A stretch of 64,000 nt of DNA from contig JAFLSE010000012.1 of the NCBI GenBank assembly GCA_022511075.1, positions 1 through 64,000 of the forward strand, in the 5' to 3' direction. Of the stretch, positions 20,152-28,633 are shown piece by piece. The position numbers and the translations under genes are program-made. The notes under the pieces are model-generated. The model searched no databases, was not told where the DNA came from, and worked only from the letters and a program-made list of their open reading frames with translations. The DNA is from Prevotella sp. Its GTDB lineage: Bacteria; Bacteroidota; Bacteroidia; Bacteroidales; Bacteroidaceae. Numbering within the stretch: position 1 is the first letter of the stretch; every line of letters begins with the position of its first letter.

Positions 20152-21002
20152 AGAAATTATATATACATATTATTGTGATGCTCTGCCTGTGTCCTGCCTT
20201 ATGTCATTCGCAGACTTGGAAAGAGGCTGACAAGGAGAAAATAAACTCGTTGTTGCGACAGGCAAAGCAGATGCCTCGCACCACATGCTGGGAATTGTTC
20301 TTTGCACGCTCATTCATAGGAGTGCCATACGTTGCCCATACACTCGAGGTGAACGATACGGAGCAACTTGTGGTAAACACACGTGAACTTGACTGTACCA
20401 CACTTGTAGAGACGGTGACTGCACTCACGCTATGTGTTCATCAGCAGGTGTACACGTTCCGTAACTATACAGACAATCTTACGATGTTGCGCTACCGCCA
20501 CGGAGTACTTGACGGATATACCTCGCGGCTGCATTATTTCACCGACTGGATATTAGACAACGAGGCGAAAGGTGTTGTTAAGGAGATACAAAATCCTGTG
20601 TCTGTATTCAAGGCTGTGCAGACCATTAATGTTGGTTTTATGTCGATGAATCCAGAGTATTATAAGTTCCTGAAAGCCAATCCAGACAGTGTGCCTGTGA
20701 TAGAGCAGACGGAAGATGCGCTGAATGGCAGAACGTTCCGATATATTCCTAAAAATGCAGTAGAGAATACTGCTGCCATGCGCAATGCGGTGCACGACGG
20801 CGATATAATAGCCATAACCTGTAATAAGCAGGGACTTGACATAGCGCATCTTGGTTTTGCCGTGTGGCATAAAGACGGACTGCATTTGCTCAACGCCTCA
20901 ATGCTTCACAAGAAAGTGGTGGAAGAACCTATGACACTGCGCACATATTTAGGTAAGCATCCGAGTCACACGGGAATAAGGATTGTAAGAATCACCAAGT
21001 AA
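20148..21002 (+). CDS. DUF1460 (N-acetylmuramoyl-L-alanine amidase-like) exported enzyme
   Basis: 284 residues with signal peptide MKKLYIHIIVMLCLCPALCHS. The motif TRELDCTTLVETVTALT holds the predicted catalytic cysteine of the DUF1460 fold, an NlpC/P60-related family, and a downstream histidine lies in GLDIAHLGFAVW. Family members act on peptidoglycan fragments; the precise bond is not shown here. It is coupled to DUF4421 by ATGA and its 3' end overlaps the convergent M23 peptidase gene by 11 bases. Confidence 0.85.
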   Translation: MKKLYIHIIVMLCLCPALCHSQTWKEADKEKINSLLRQAKQMPRTTCWELFFARSFIGVPYVAHTLEVNDTEQLVVNTRELDCTTLVETVTALTLCVHQQVYTFRNYTDNLTMLRYRHGVLDGYTSRLHYFTDWILDNEAKGVVKEIQNPVSVFKAVQTINVGFMSMNPEYYKFLKANPDSVPVIEQTEDALNGRTFRYIPKNAVENTAAMRNAVHDGDIIAITCNKQGLDIAHLGFAVWHKDGLHLLNASMLHKKVVEEPMTLRTYLGKHPSHTGIRIVRITK

Positions 21003-22638
21003 AGCGTGTCGTATAGGTTGCGGTGTTGTTGCGGTTGTCCGTGGCACTAACCGTCAGCCTGTGGCTTTTGCCTGTCTTTTTCACAGGTGTATCTTTAAGC
21101 CTGCATAACACTACGTTGCTTTTCTCCTGCGGAGCAAAATACACGAAACGCCCGTCGATGCATACCTTGTATTCTTTCAGTCCCGACTCCTTATCGGAAA
21201 GTGCAAGCCTTATTGTTCCTGTAGAAGTCCACGATTCTGGCTCGCCAACGGTGTTTATTATCGGCTTTTCATCGTCGTATGCCACCTCGTAGGCATTGCC
21301 CAGTTCGCGTATTCCGCAAGTAACCCAGCCGTTCTTGTATTCGCCACCGAGATACTTTCTCATATTGCTCCTTATGTACAGTTTTGACGGGTCTTTTACT
21401 TCCTGTTTAACATAAATACCCAGTTCCACATCGTTCACGAGAGGGCACGACTTGTCGTAGAAAGAATATTTTGCCGATAGCATATCTTCCTCGCAAGGTG
21501 TTGTTACAGGATGTAGAACGATATCGTTGCCAATCATTCCGCTCGGTATAACAAGTTGCATTCCAGGCAGCGAATATTGCGAAGTGATGTTGCATCGCAT
21601 TGTCTGTCTCGAATTCTTTTTCACGGATTTTGGCAAAGGAGTGGGAGTGCCTTCAACAAAAAATGTATAGCTTGACTCGTTTCCTTTATGGTCTTTTAAG
21701 ATATATTCGAGTGTATATGTGCGTTCCTCGTTGAAATCTATTATTCCGCGGTTTTCATCGGCACGCATGAAGTAGAGTCTGCAACCGGGCTCAATGAATG
21801 ATTTGAGATACCACACACGAGTGCGGCGAAAATGCTCATAGTCTCCCCAAATGTTTATTTGCCTGTTGGAATATATTGGTATGCTGTCAACGGTGCTGCT
21901 GAAAACTTCCTTTCCATCGCATAGCAGCCGTGTATTGCGCACTCCCAAATGATTGTATGCCGTTTGTGTATAGTCGTCAGCCCAAATGGCGAATCCAACC
22001 TTTCCCCATGCTGTAAAGTGCCGTTCCATCGTATTGCTTGTGAATCCGTAGTTCTGCTTTGCGCTGCCACCGCAGAAAACACCCTTGCCGTATTGCGGAT
22101 ATGCCATGAAACCATGTGCCATTGGGGGAACACTGTCGCTTACAAATTCTGACAGATAGTTAAGTGGGTCAAGCATTTTCCACGTTTTTGTGTCGTGAAA
22201 TTCGAGATGCAAGTGCGGTGCTGTGCTTGAGCCGGTATTTCCGCTAAAAGCAATAAACTGCCCCTCGCTTACAGGACATTCCCACGGTGCAAAGTGCGCA
22301 TCGGTAGTAAGTGAACATTCGTGTTTGTAACGATAGCGTTTCACGAGTTCCTCAATCCTGCTTGAAAACGAATGCAGGTGGGCATAAACGGTTGTAACAC
22401 CATTGGGGTGGGTGATATACACAGCATTACCAAAGCCGAGCAACCCTGTGGTTACTCGGCTTACATATCCGTCGGCTACCGAAAGTACCGCCTTCTTTTC
22501 CACTCCGTCTGTCCTCACGTCTATTCCTCCGTGGAAATGGTGAGGACGTGGCTCACCGAAATTGCCAGCCAATGACAGTTCGTGGCGAACAGGCGATGAA
22601 AACGACAGGTTTATTGCAAGTAGCAGTGTCGTCAGCAT
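20992..22638 (-). CDS. M23-family zinc metallopeptidase (LytM/NlpD type), exported
   Basis: 548 residues, with a short signal peptide. The LytM domain is near the N-terminus: HFHGGIDVRTDG gives the first zinc His and Asp, and STAPHLHLEFHD the HxH. A long C-terminal part (about residues 180-548) has Ig-like stretches (SKESSYTFFVEG-type segments, NRNNTATYTTRFTW). It probably cleaves peptide bridges of peptidoglycan, or regulates amidases. The 3' end overlaps the DUF1460 gene and the start overlaps the nadC stop by seven bases, so nadC is upstream in the same transcript. Confidence 0.88.
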   Translation of the reverse strand: MLTTLLLAINLSFSSPVRHELSLAGNFGEPRPHHFHGGIDVRTDGVEKKAVLSVADGYVSRVTTGLLGFGNAVYITHPNGVTTVYAHLHSFSSRIEELVKRYRYKHECSLTTDAHFAPWECPVSEGQFIAFSGNTGSSTAPHLHLEFHDTKTWKMLDPLNYLSEFVSDSVPPMAHGFMAYPQYGKGVFCGGSAKQNYGFTSNTMERHFTAWGKVGFAIWADDYTQTAYNHLGVRNTRLLCDGKEVFSSTVDSIPIYSNRQINIWGDYEHFRRTRVWYLKSFIEPGCRLYFMRADENRGIIDFNEERTYTLEYILKDHKGNESSYTFFVEGTPTPLPKSVKKNSRQTMRCNITSQYSLPGMQLVIPSGMIGNDIVLHPVTTPCEEDMLSAKYSFYDKSCPLVNDVELGIYVKQEVKDPSKLYIRSNMRKYLGGEYKNGWVTCGIRELGNAYEVAYDDEKPIINTVGEPESWTSTGTIRLALSDKESGLKEYKVCIDGRFVYFAPQEKSNVVLCRLKDTPVKKTGKSHRLTVSATDNRNNTATYTTRFTW

Positions 22639-23480
22639 GCCTTGAAGCTCATATCAAGACCTTTCACGCTGTGTGTCAGAGCACCCACGGAGATAAAGTC
22701 CACTCCACACTCCGCATACGGACGCATTGTCTCGAATGTTATTCCTCCGCTCGACTCAACCTCGTACTTGTGGTCAATCATCTCTACTGCCTTGCGTGTG
22801 TCTTCCACGCTGAAATTGTCGAGCATTATACGGTCCACTCCGCCGTGGTCGAGCACTTGCTGCAACTCGTCGAAGTTTCTTACCTCTATTTCTATTTTCA
22901 GGTCAAGTCCTTTTTCTTCAAGATATTTGTGGCAGCGGTCTATGGCGTTATTGATACCTCCAGAGAAGTCCACATGATTATCTTTGAGCAGTATCATGTC
23001 GAACAAACCGATGCGGTGATTGCATCCTCCGCCAATCTTCACAGCCTGTTTCTCGAGCATACGCATTCCCGGTGTGGTCTTTCTTGTGTCGAGCACCCTC
23101 GTGCCTGTACCTTCCAACAGTTTCACGTATTTGTTTGTCATCGTGGCAATGCCGCTCATTCTCTGCATAATGTTGAGCATAAGTCGCTCTGTCTGCAACA
23201 GCGACTGCGTTTTGCCCTTAACAATCATAGCCACGTCGCCTTTCTTCACATGGCTGCCGTCGCCCATGAGCACCTCCACCTGCATTTCGGGGTCGAAGCG
23301 CCTGAACACCTCTTTTGCTATCTCCACACCGGCAAGAATGCCATCCTCTTTTATTAGAAGTTTCGAACGTCCCATTGCATCAACTGGAATACAGCACAAT
23401 GTAGTATGGTCGCCGTCGCCAATATCCTCTGCAAACGACAGGTCTATAAGCCTGTCCACCAATTCGTCTACACTAAGCAT
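22632..23480 (-). CDS. nadC: Nicotinate-nucleotide pyrophosphorylase (carboxylating), QPRTase
   Basis: 282 residues. It converts quinolinate and PRPP to nicotinate mononucleotide in de novo NAD synthesis. The motifs LDTRKTTPGMRMLEKQAVKI, GGCNHRIGLFDMILLKDNH and EIEVRNFDEL are diagnostic, with the substrate-binding Arg/Lys and Glu residues. nadA and nadB are not in the window. Just ahead of its start lies a run of ACTAATCACT repeats. Confidence 0.95.
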   Translation of the reverse strand: MLSVDELVDRLIDLSFAEDIGDGDHTTLCCIPVDAMGRSKLLIKEDGILAGVEIAKEVFRRFDPEMQVEVLMGDGSHVKKGDVAMIVKGKTQSLLQTERLMLNIMQRMSGIATMTNKYVKLLEGTGTRVLDTRKTTPGMRMLEKQAVKIGGGCNHRIGLFDMILLKDNHVDFSGGINNAIDRCHKYLEEKGLDLKIEIEVRNFDELQQVLDHGGVDRIMLDNFSVEDTRKAVEMIDHKYEVESSGGITFETMRPYAECGVDFISVGALTHSVKGLDMSFKAC

Positions 23481-23482
23481 AT

Positions 23483-23526
23483 CACTTAATAACTAATCAC
23501 TAAACACTAATCACTGAATATTAATC
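23483..23526. repeat. Short ACTAATCACTAAAC repeat tract
   Basis: ACTAATCACTAAACACTAATCACT, read on the plus strand, in the gap between the OMP gene and nadC. A longer version is at 55805-55854 and a short one at 37198-37215. In all three it lies just upstream of a minus-strand start codon. Confidence 0.6.
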
Positions 23527-24015
23527 CCTGAAAAGATACACGCCTACGCCCACCTTCAAACCGATTGTGCTATAGTCACTATGGTTCTTGAACGATTGAA
23601 TGTAGTAAATTTCAGGTTCAATGGTCACTGTACGGCTTAGGAAGAATGCATATCCAACCTGCACCGATGGTTGGAAATCACTGAAATCATCGTGGTGAAG
23701 ATATTGTGCACTCAAGCCGAAATACATTCCGTTCTGCACTATATAGTATCGTCCGCCAACGCCAAGACTTATCATAAACGGCATATATTTCTGTTTGCTG
23801 TATGCCGCTTGTGCAGTCAGCATAAGGTTGTCTTCCATCAAATAGCCAACTTTACCCTCAATGGCAAACTTTCCTTTCTCCGAGCCGTTATAGCTCATAT
23901 CCAATCCAGACAGAGATGCTCCCACATACACTTTCCCTTTTTCAAACTGTGCGTTTGCAGACAGTGTAGATATAAGTACTAACGCTGCCGTAACAATAGA
24001 TTTACGTATGTTCAT
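23521..24015 (-). CDS. Small outer-membrane beta-barrel protein
   Basis: 164 residues. A signal peptide (MNIRKSIVTAALVLISTLSANA) precedes a run of amphipathic strands ending YLFRD. The pattern (GKVYVGASLSGLDMSY, MLTAQAAYSK, GVGGRYYIVQNGMYFG) fits an eight-stranded porin-like or OmpA-like barrel without the OmpA C-terminal domain. Function unknown. A -7 box TAACTTTG is at 24069-24076 with no good -33. Confidence 0.8.
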   Translation of the reverse strand: MNIRKSIVTAALVLISTLSANAQFEKGKVYVGASLSGLDMSYNGSEKGKFAIEGKVGYLMEDNLMLTAQAAYSKQKYMPFMISLGVGGRYYIVQNGMYFGLSAQYLHHDDFSDFQPSVQVGYAFFLSRTVTIEPEIYYIQSFKNHSDYSTIGLKVGVGVYLFRD

Positions 24016-24251
24016 AATTTTGATTTAATGTGATTATTTATATGTTATACTATTATTCCATTATTTTGCAAAGTTACAATATTTTTTTTTATATTCCATA
24101 TCATTGATGTTTTTTTCACATCTTTTTAAACTTAAGAGGTATTGCTGAATTGTTACCGAGACAATCATGATTTGTTAAAAATACAAAAAACACGACAAAC
24201 ATCAAACTTTACTATATCCTTTTTAAATTCTTTTTACTACCTTTGCAGCCG

Positions 24252-24647
24252 ACTCTTAAAGTCTTTTGATGATTTTACACTACAGACTCGTTCTGCACCG
24301 TCTTATCACAAAGACTACCTGCGCCGAGCCTGACAAAGGCGGGCATTGGATGGGAAAGAGTCACTACATTATGTAGAAAGGCGTTTACTCAACGCTTCAT
24401 CGCTACGTCCAAACTTCGAACACTTGGAAACCCTGTAGCAATGATGCAATGGTAGATGACCTCGGGATGTGTTTTATACGCATCCCTTTGGAAAAGACTA
24501 TAGCCGCAACATTGTGTCTATGTCGTTTCTATAAGGGGTACTATATTCATATCGGCGTGGGCTTCGAAGTTGCTTATCTAAACAGGGTGGCAGGTTCGAA
24601 GGCCAAGGACGTGAGATAAGTAGCGAGTACGGATCTCACGCTTTTTG
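24252..24647 (+). ncRNA. Structured leader RNA, copy 1 (novel or Bacteroidales-1-like)
   Basis: A stretch of about 400 nt with no credible ORF. A -7 box TACCTTTG (24238-24245) precedes CAGCCGAC; copy 2 (56588-56925) has TAATTTTG then TAGCCGAC. Both contain ATGGGAAAG, a CGTTT..AACG hairpin, GGCGTGGGCT, GTTGCTTATC pairing with GATAAG, and a final stem between GCGTG and CACGC (copy 2 GGCGT and ACGCC) before a T-run. Copy 1 also has GGGATG...CATCCC. Sequence differs but pairing is kept. It ends about 65 nt before the 24712 gene with no promoter in between, so it may act as an attenuated leader. Confidence 0.6.
24618..24647 (+). terminator. Terminator-like end of RNA copy 1
   Basis: GTGAGAT (around 24611) pairs with ATCTCAC (around 24633) and is followed by GCTTTTTG. 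Because no new promoter is visible before the lipoprotein gene, this hairpin could be a conditional attenuator. Confidence 0.5.
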
Positions 24648-24711
24648 TATATATGTTGTAGTACTTGATATAAGCATAAAAATTAATATAAACTCATAAA
24701 ATTAAAGTAAT

Positions 24712-25164
24712 ATGAAAAACAAAGTAAAACTATTGTGTATAGTAATGGCTTGTATTGCAAGTTTTATTTCTTGTGAATGTGATGATGAACGTCCAAGTAA
24801 TATTATTCAAGATGTTGGCGGTGGAGGTGATTTTACCATTGTCAATACGGAAACCAACGAAACGTTGATAATAGATGGAAATTTGTCAATAGGTTTACCG
24901 CAAACAATTAAGGCTCACAAAGGAAATATTATTAATATTAAGTTTGAACAAAAAGAGAAATATAAGAATTATATCTTCACAACAAAATACACTTTGCCCA
25001 ATGACGAAATGGTGGCAGATCAATCTGAGTACGAGTATATAATAAGAGAGAACTTGGGTGGCTTGTATGAAATTTCCCTAAGTGCTAATTCGTCAGGTGA
25101 AACTAAAAAAGAGAAATGGAACATATCTGCTGGAGGTCGGTTTATTCTAAATGTTGTTCAGTAG
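24712..25164 (+). CDS. Lipoprotein, paralogue A, first gene of the GTPase-membrane operon
   Basis: 150 residues. Signal with lipobox FISC; Cys21 should be the lipidated residue. The mature domain (about residues 40-150) reads DFTIVNTETNETLIIDG, EKYKNYIFTTKYTLP and SEYEYIIRENLGGLYEISLSA. The same pattern appears in the N-terminal half of the lipoprotein at 30470-31465, so the two are paralogues that bracket the operon. The fold looks all-beta, possibly Ig-like. No known family is recognised. Base usage is AT-rich as in the following genes. Confidence 0.8.
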   Translation: MKNKVKLLCIVMACIASFISCECDDERPSNIIQDVGGGGDFTIVNTETNETLIIDGNLSIGLPQTIKAHKGNIINIKFEQKEKYKNYIFTTKYTLPNDEMVADQSEYEYIIRENLGGLYEISLSANSSGETKKEKWNISAGGRFILNVVQ

Positions 25165-25221
25165 GGTAGATGTAATAGAAAAATCAATTGAGTATGTTAA
25201 TAATTTAAAGAATATGAAATT

Positions 25222-26418
25222 ATGAGAGAATGGCTGAAAAGTGCAGGAATTGCAGAATGGTTCTGTGCGTTGTTTTTCGTGTTTTTAGCATGTGTTAGTT
25301 GTTTTTGTACAACTCAGTCTTTGTGTCTTTCGATTGGATTTAGAGGCTGGGCGATGTTTGTTATTGTCTTTCTAATAACTTTGGCTATTTATGGTGTTAC
25401 ATCATTCTTTTTGGTTAGGATTTGGAATTACAACAATCTTAGATATTGCAAAAAAAATGGTATAACGGAGGATATGCAGAGAAATTGGACTATTGGAGGT
25501 TTTTTGATGGTTGCTTTATTCTGGCTAATTTTTAGTTTTCCAACGAATACCCATAATTTGGTCTATCAGCAAAAAGCAAATTCTGTTGCACGTGCAGAGT
25601 TGGGCAATCAGTTAAATGTTTTCCAAAAGGCAGAAAATTCTGTTGATGAAGATGTTAGAATACGTTACAAAAATGAAAGAATAGATTTGAGAAATACTGT
25701 AATATCGTTACAAGGAGAATTTGACAGAGAGATTGACGATGATGGAAGACCGGGACTTGGTCCAAGGGCAAAGGAATTTCTGGCTCAAATCGAAGAAAAA
25801 TGTACAAAAAAACGAGGCATAGGTTTTCATCATACAACTCAAAGAGACCGTAGTCCAAAAGAAAGGACTCGAATTAAAGATTATTACCATCCACAAATTG
25901 CTCAACTACTGTCAGAAGCTCAAGACTCGTTGAATATAAGTGAACAAGAGGAACTAAAACTGACAGAACGAAAGAAGATTGAACTTAATGTAAGGGTCAA
26001 GGAGATTTACGAGACATACGATGAACTTGATGCTGCAAAAGAAACTTGGAATTTCAGTTCTATGTCAGCAAGCAAATCTATAGAGGAGGCAAAAAAGTTA
26101 ATTCAAAAGGGATATAATGATCCAGACTATAAAACAATCATAATGGACAACGTATTTATCTTGAAAAACAAGAATCCTTCGGATGAGTCAAAGAAATATG
26201 ACTACAATAATGTACAAGGGTATAACATATATAGTATAGAAAGGCTATATAATGCACGTGAGGTCTGGCAAGATTTCTTGGCTGGGAAATTGCCTGTAGG
26301 CTTTGATATGCTTACATGGATTTTGCTGTCTGCAATTCTTGATATTGTAGCATTTATCCTTTCTGTTATCGCATTTCGTTCAAAAAATAATCAAACAAAA
26401 CAAACATATAAATTTTAA
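25222..26418 (+). CDS. Four-TM protein with large extracytoplasmic helical domain
   Basis: 398 residues. Membrane segments at about 13-34, 43-66, 90-107 and 364-386. Between the third and fourth lie some 250 charged, helix-forming residues (LSISEQEELKLTERKK-type stretch, VRVKEIYETYDELDAAKE) that topology would place outside the inner membrane. The overall plan (three TM, coiled region, one TM) resembles DUF4407 proteins, but I do not see their motif. Six bases separate it from the GTPase, so they are co-translated. Function unknown; a scaffold or channel-like component is an inference. Confidence 0.75.
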   Translation: MREWLKSAGIAEWFCALFFVFLACVSCFCTTQSLCLSIGFRGWAMFVIVFLITLAIYGVTSFFLVRIWNYNNLRYCKKNGITEDMQRNWTIGGFLMVALFWLIFSFPTNTHNLVYQQKANSVARAELGNQLNVFQKAENSVDEDVRIRYKNERIDLRNTVISLQGEFDREIDDDGRPGLGPRAKEFLAQIEEKCTKKRGIGFHHTTQRDRSPKERTRIKDYYHPQIAQLLSEAQDSLNISEQEELKLTERKKIELNVRVKEIYETYDELDAAKETWNFSSMSASKSIEEAKKLIQKGYNDPDYKTIIMDNVFILKNKNPSDESKKYDYNNVQGYNIYSIERLYNAREVWQDFLAGKLPVGFDMLTWILLSAILDIVAFILSVIAFRSKNNQTKQTYKF

Positions 26419-26424
26419 ATAATT

Positions 26425-27288
26425 ATGGCAAACAATCATGGATATGGTGGAGTAAATGCACCTATTGTCATTTTCTTTGGTCAGTCGGCAGGTGGGAAAA
26501 CTACGGCTTTGGTTAGGCTCATCAGGTACCTTCAAACTCAAAGGTACAAATTTGAACTGAGTGAAACATTCCACAATACATATTATGGCCACTTAAAAGA
26601 ATTTTCAATTAAGGATATTGAATCTGAAGTAACAACTCAGGTTAATGTTGCGTCATATGATTATATCGCAGGCTCAAAAGAAAGGGCACTCATAAATATT
26701 TGTAATTGTAAAAATGACTGTGTGTGCAGGTTCTTAGAAGTTCCAGGAGAAGATTTTATAAATTTACATGAAGCCTCTAAAATTGGTGTTGGCAATCAAA
26801 ATACCCAATATGATTATTTGAAAGATGTTACGGATTGCGAGTACAAAAAAATTTGGGTGTTCTTTTTTGATGCAGACTTTGCAACAAATGAAGAATTGAA
26901 AAAAAGCATGCTTGGTTATATTGCTGCAATACAAAAGATAAAGATTGGTCCCAATGATAAAATCATTGTTTTACTTAACAAGATAGACAAAATAACCAAA
27001 GGAGACTCTAAGAATCCAATACAAGAGAGTGAATATGCAGAGTTTATTAATGCAAACTTTGACAGTATTCTTCTGGAAGAGCCTTTTGCCACGAAACGCT
27101 GGTCATGTTTTGGCCTGATGGAACCTTACAAATCTCACTATGAATTGGTTGGATATAGTTCTTTCCACATGGAGCAAAGCAATTCTTTTAGAACAGAAGT
27201 AACTTGGATTCCCAAAGAAAGTCATGAAATATATCCACAAAAACTGTGGAAAACGATAATGCGTGCAATTGATAACAGATATGAGTAG
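26425..27288 (+). CDS. GTPase-like P-loop protein (TRAFAC-type)
   Basis: 287 residues, no membrane segment. G1 is GQSAGGKT (residues 19-26); a G3-like element FLEVPGEDF at about 103-111 (Glu in the usual Asp position); G4 NKID at 185-188 after IIVLL. This order and spacing are those of a small GTPase. Just ahead of G3 is a tight cysteine group C-x-C-x3-C-x-C (residues 93-101), unusual for GTPases and possibly a metal site. The EVPGED element recalls the GTPases of bacterial double-GTPase conflict systems, but only one G domain is present. It overlaps the next gene by eight bases. Confidence 0.75.
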   Translation: MANNHGYGGVNAPIVIFFGQSAGGKTTALVRLIRYLQTQRYKFELSETFHNTYYGHLKEFSIKDIESEVTTQVNVASYDYIAGSKERALINICNCKNDCVCRFLEVPGEDFINLHEASKIGVGNQNTQYDYLKDVTDCEYKKIWVFFFDADFATNEELKKSMLGYIAAIQKIKIGPNDKIIVLLNKIDKITKGDSKNPIQESEYAEFINANFDSILLEEPFATKRWSCFGLMEPYKSHYELVGYSSFHMEQSNSFRTEVTWIPKESHEIYPQKLWKTIMRAIDNRYE

Positions 27289-28633
27289 GTCAAACGTACA
27301 ATTTATAGTTTCAGGACAGCCCAAAATGGGGCATGAGTCATGGCCATCTTCTGTTGATGATAAAGTTCTTTCTGACCGTCTTTATAGTCAGCGTGGTGCA
27401 GAAGAAGAGACACGAATGGAGGTGAAATTTGAGAAAATTGGTGATAGGTATGTAACCTATTACCATTTCTCAAAATTAAAAAACATTACAAGTTGTCTAA
27501 CAGATGACGACAAAAAGTTTGCTAAAGATCATGGACGCCCAGGAAGTTTTTTTGTGATGTCACTGAGACTTGATAATGTCTATTCTACAAATTTTACTGG
27601 AATTTACGAAAAACTTGAAAGTCTTTATGAACATTATGTAGAAGAAAACATACTGAAAAGAAGTAAAGAAGGATTTCTTGTCTATCAAGTGATGAAACTG
27701 GAAGAAGCAAAAAGTACTTGGGAGCAAATTTATAATGAACTGACAGTTCAAAGCATAAACATTCTTCTAAATAAGACGAAACATATCCCGAACAGTATTA
27801 TAATAAAAGGGGTAAAGGTTCCTGAATATTTTTGTGTTGGCGAAGACGATAATGCAGAAGAAGCACTCCTGCGAGAGGGGCAGATTGTATTCTTGTCTAG
27901 GAAAGAACAAGCATTACGAGAGGAAAGGCTTGTTAAAGATAAACAAAGCACTACTGATGAGTCTCTTATTGAGAATATTGCAGAAAATATAAAAAGGAAT
28001 GAGGTGAACAACTTGGGATTAGAAAAAGAGCACTCTTCAATTACATACAATGCTACCATACAAGAGGGCAAAGATGAAAAACTGTATGATATTGACGAGG
28101 ATTTAGACAAAAGTTCACCCACATTAGGTAATGGCCTCGCTATCCCCCGAAAGAAAGACAATTTTGGCAGATTAGCAATTGTATTTCTTTTGGGGTGTTG
28201 CTGTGGCAGTGGAATCTCTTTTATGATTAGTCATACTGAGGGTGTGTCTCAAGCGAGTCCAATAGGTCATGACACGATATACATTGAGAAAGAACAACAA
28301 GCTATCAAAACCTCTCATATTGAGTCTGATACTATAACATTGTTAGATTTGAGAAAGGCTGATGCTGATATGAGCAATGCAACAGAAATGCAAAAAGGTA
28401 ATAACTACATCGTTGTTGCCAAAACAGGAACATCAAATAAACGTCAGAATGCTAATGGCTCTGGAAAATTCTTATGTGATGTTGGGCGTAATGAAGTTAT
28501 ATTAGAACAAAAAGGTGCTGAATGCCATATTACTGTATTAGAAGATGCAAATGTAAAAAAAATACAATTGGTTTATGTTTATGAGTTGAAAAAAGGCTAC
28601 ACATTCTACTTTAGAGAAATAAAAATTAAATAA
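27281..28633 (+). CDS. Membrane protein with N-terminal cytosolic domain and single TM
   Basis: 450 residues from the ATG at 27281 (MSRSNVQFIVSG), which overlaps the GTPase stop as ATGAGTAG; the track start at 27263 is less likely. The first 200 residues look globular (HESWPSSVDDKVLSD, GSFFVMSLRLDNVYSTN, IYEKLESLYEHYVEE). A charged linker leads to one TM at about 295-316 (LAIVFLLGCCCGSGISFMIS), and about 130 beta-rich residues follow outside (NYIVVAKTGTS, KKGYTFYFREIKIK). The N-terminal part resembles that of the next protein in layout and may be a GTPase-binding domain. No known family recognised. Confidence 0.7.
   Translation: MSRSNVQFIVSGQPKMGHESWPSSVDDKVLSDRLYSQRGAEEETRMEVKFEKIGDRYVTYYHFSKLKNITSCLTDDDKKFAKDHGRPGSFFVMSLRLDNVYSTNFTGIYEKLESLYEHYVEENILKRSKEGFLVYQVMKLEEAKSTWEQIYNELTVQSINILLNKTKHIPNSIIIKGVKVPEYFCVGEDDNAEEALLREGQIVFLSRKEQALREERLVKDKQSTTDESLIENIAENIKRNEVNNLGLEKEHSSITYNATIQEGKDEKLYDIDEDLDKSSPTLGNGLAIPRKKDNFGRLAIVFLLGCCCGSGISFMISHTEGVSQASPIGHDTIYIEKEQQAIKTSHIESDTITLLDLRKADADMSNATEMQKGNNYIVVAKTGTSNKRQNANGSGKFLCDVGRNEVILEQKGAECHITVLEDANVKKIQLVYVYELKKGYTFYFREIKIK

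Noticed and set aside
24142-24333. 63-aa ORF at the start of RNA copy 1
   Set aside because: It spans the promoter and the 5' part of the structured RNA, and copy 2 does not keep the frame.
24580-24600. GGTTCGAA in RNA copy 1 as a tRNA-like T loop
   Set aside because: Not conserved in copy 2 and no acceptor stem fits.
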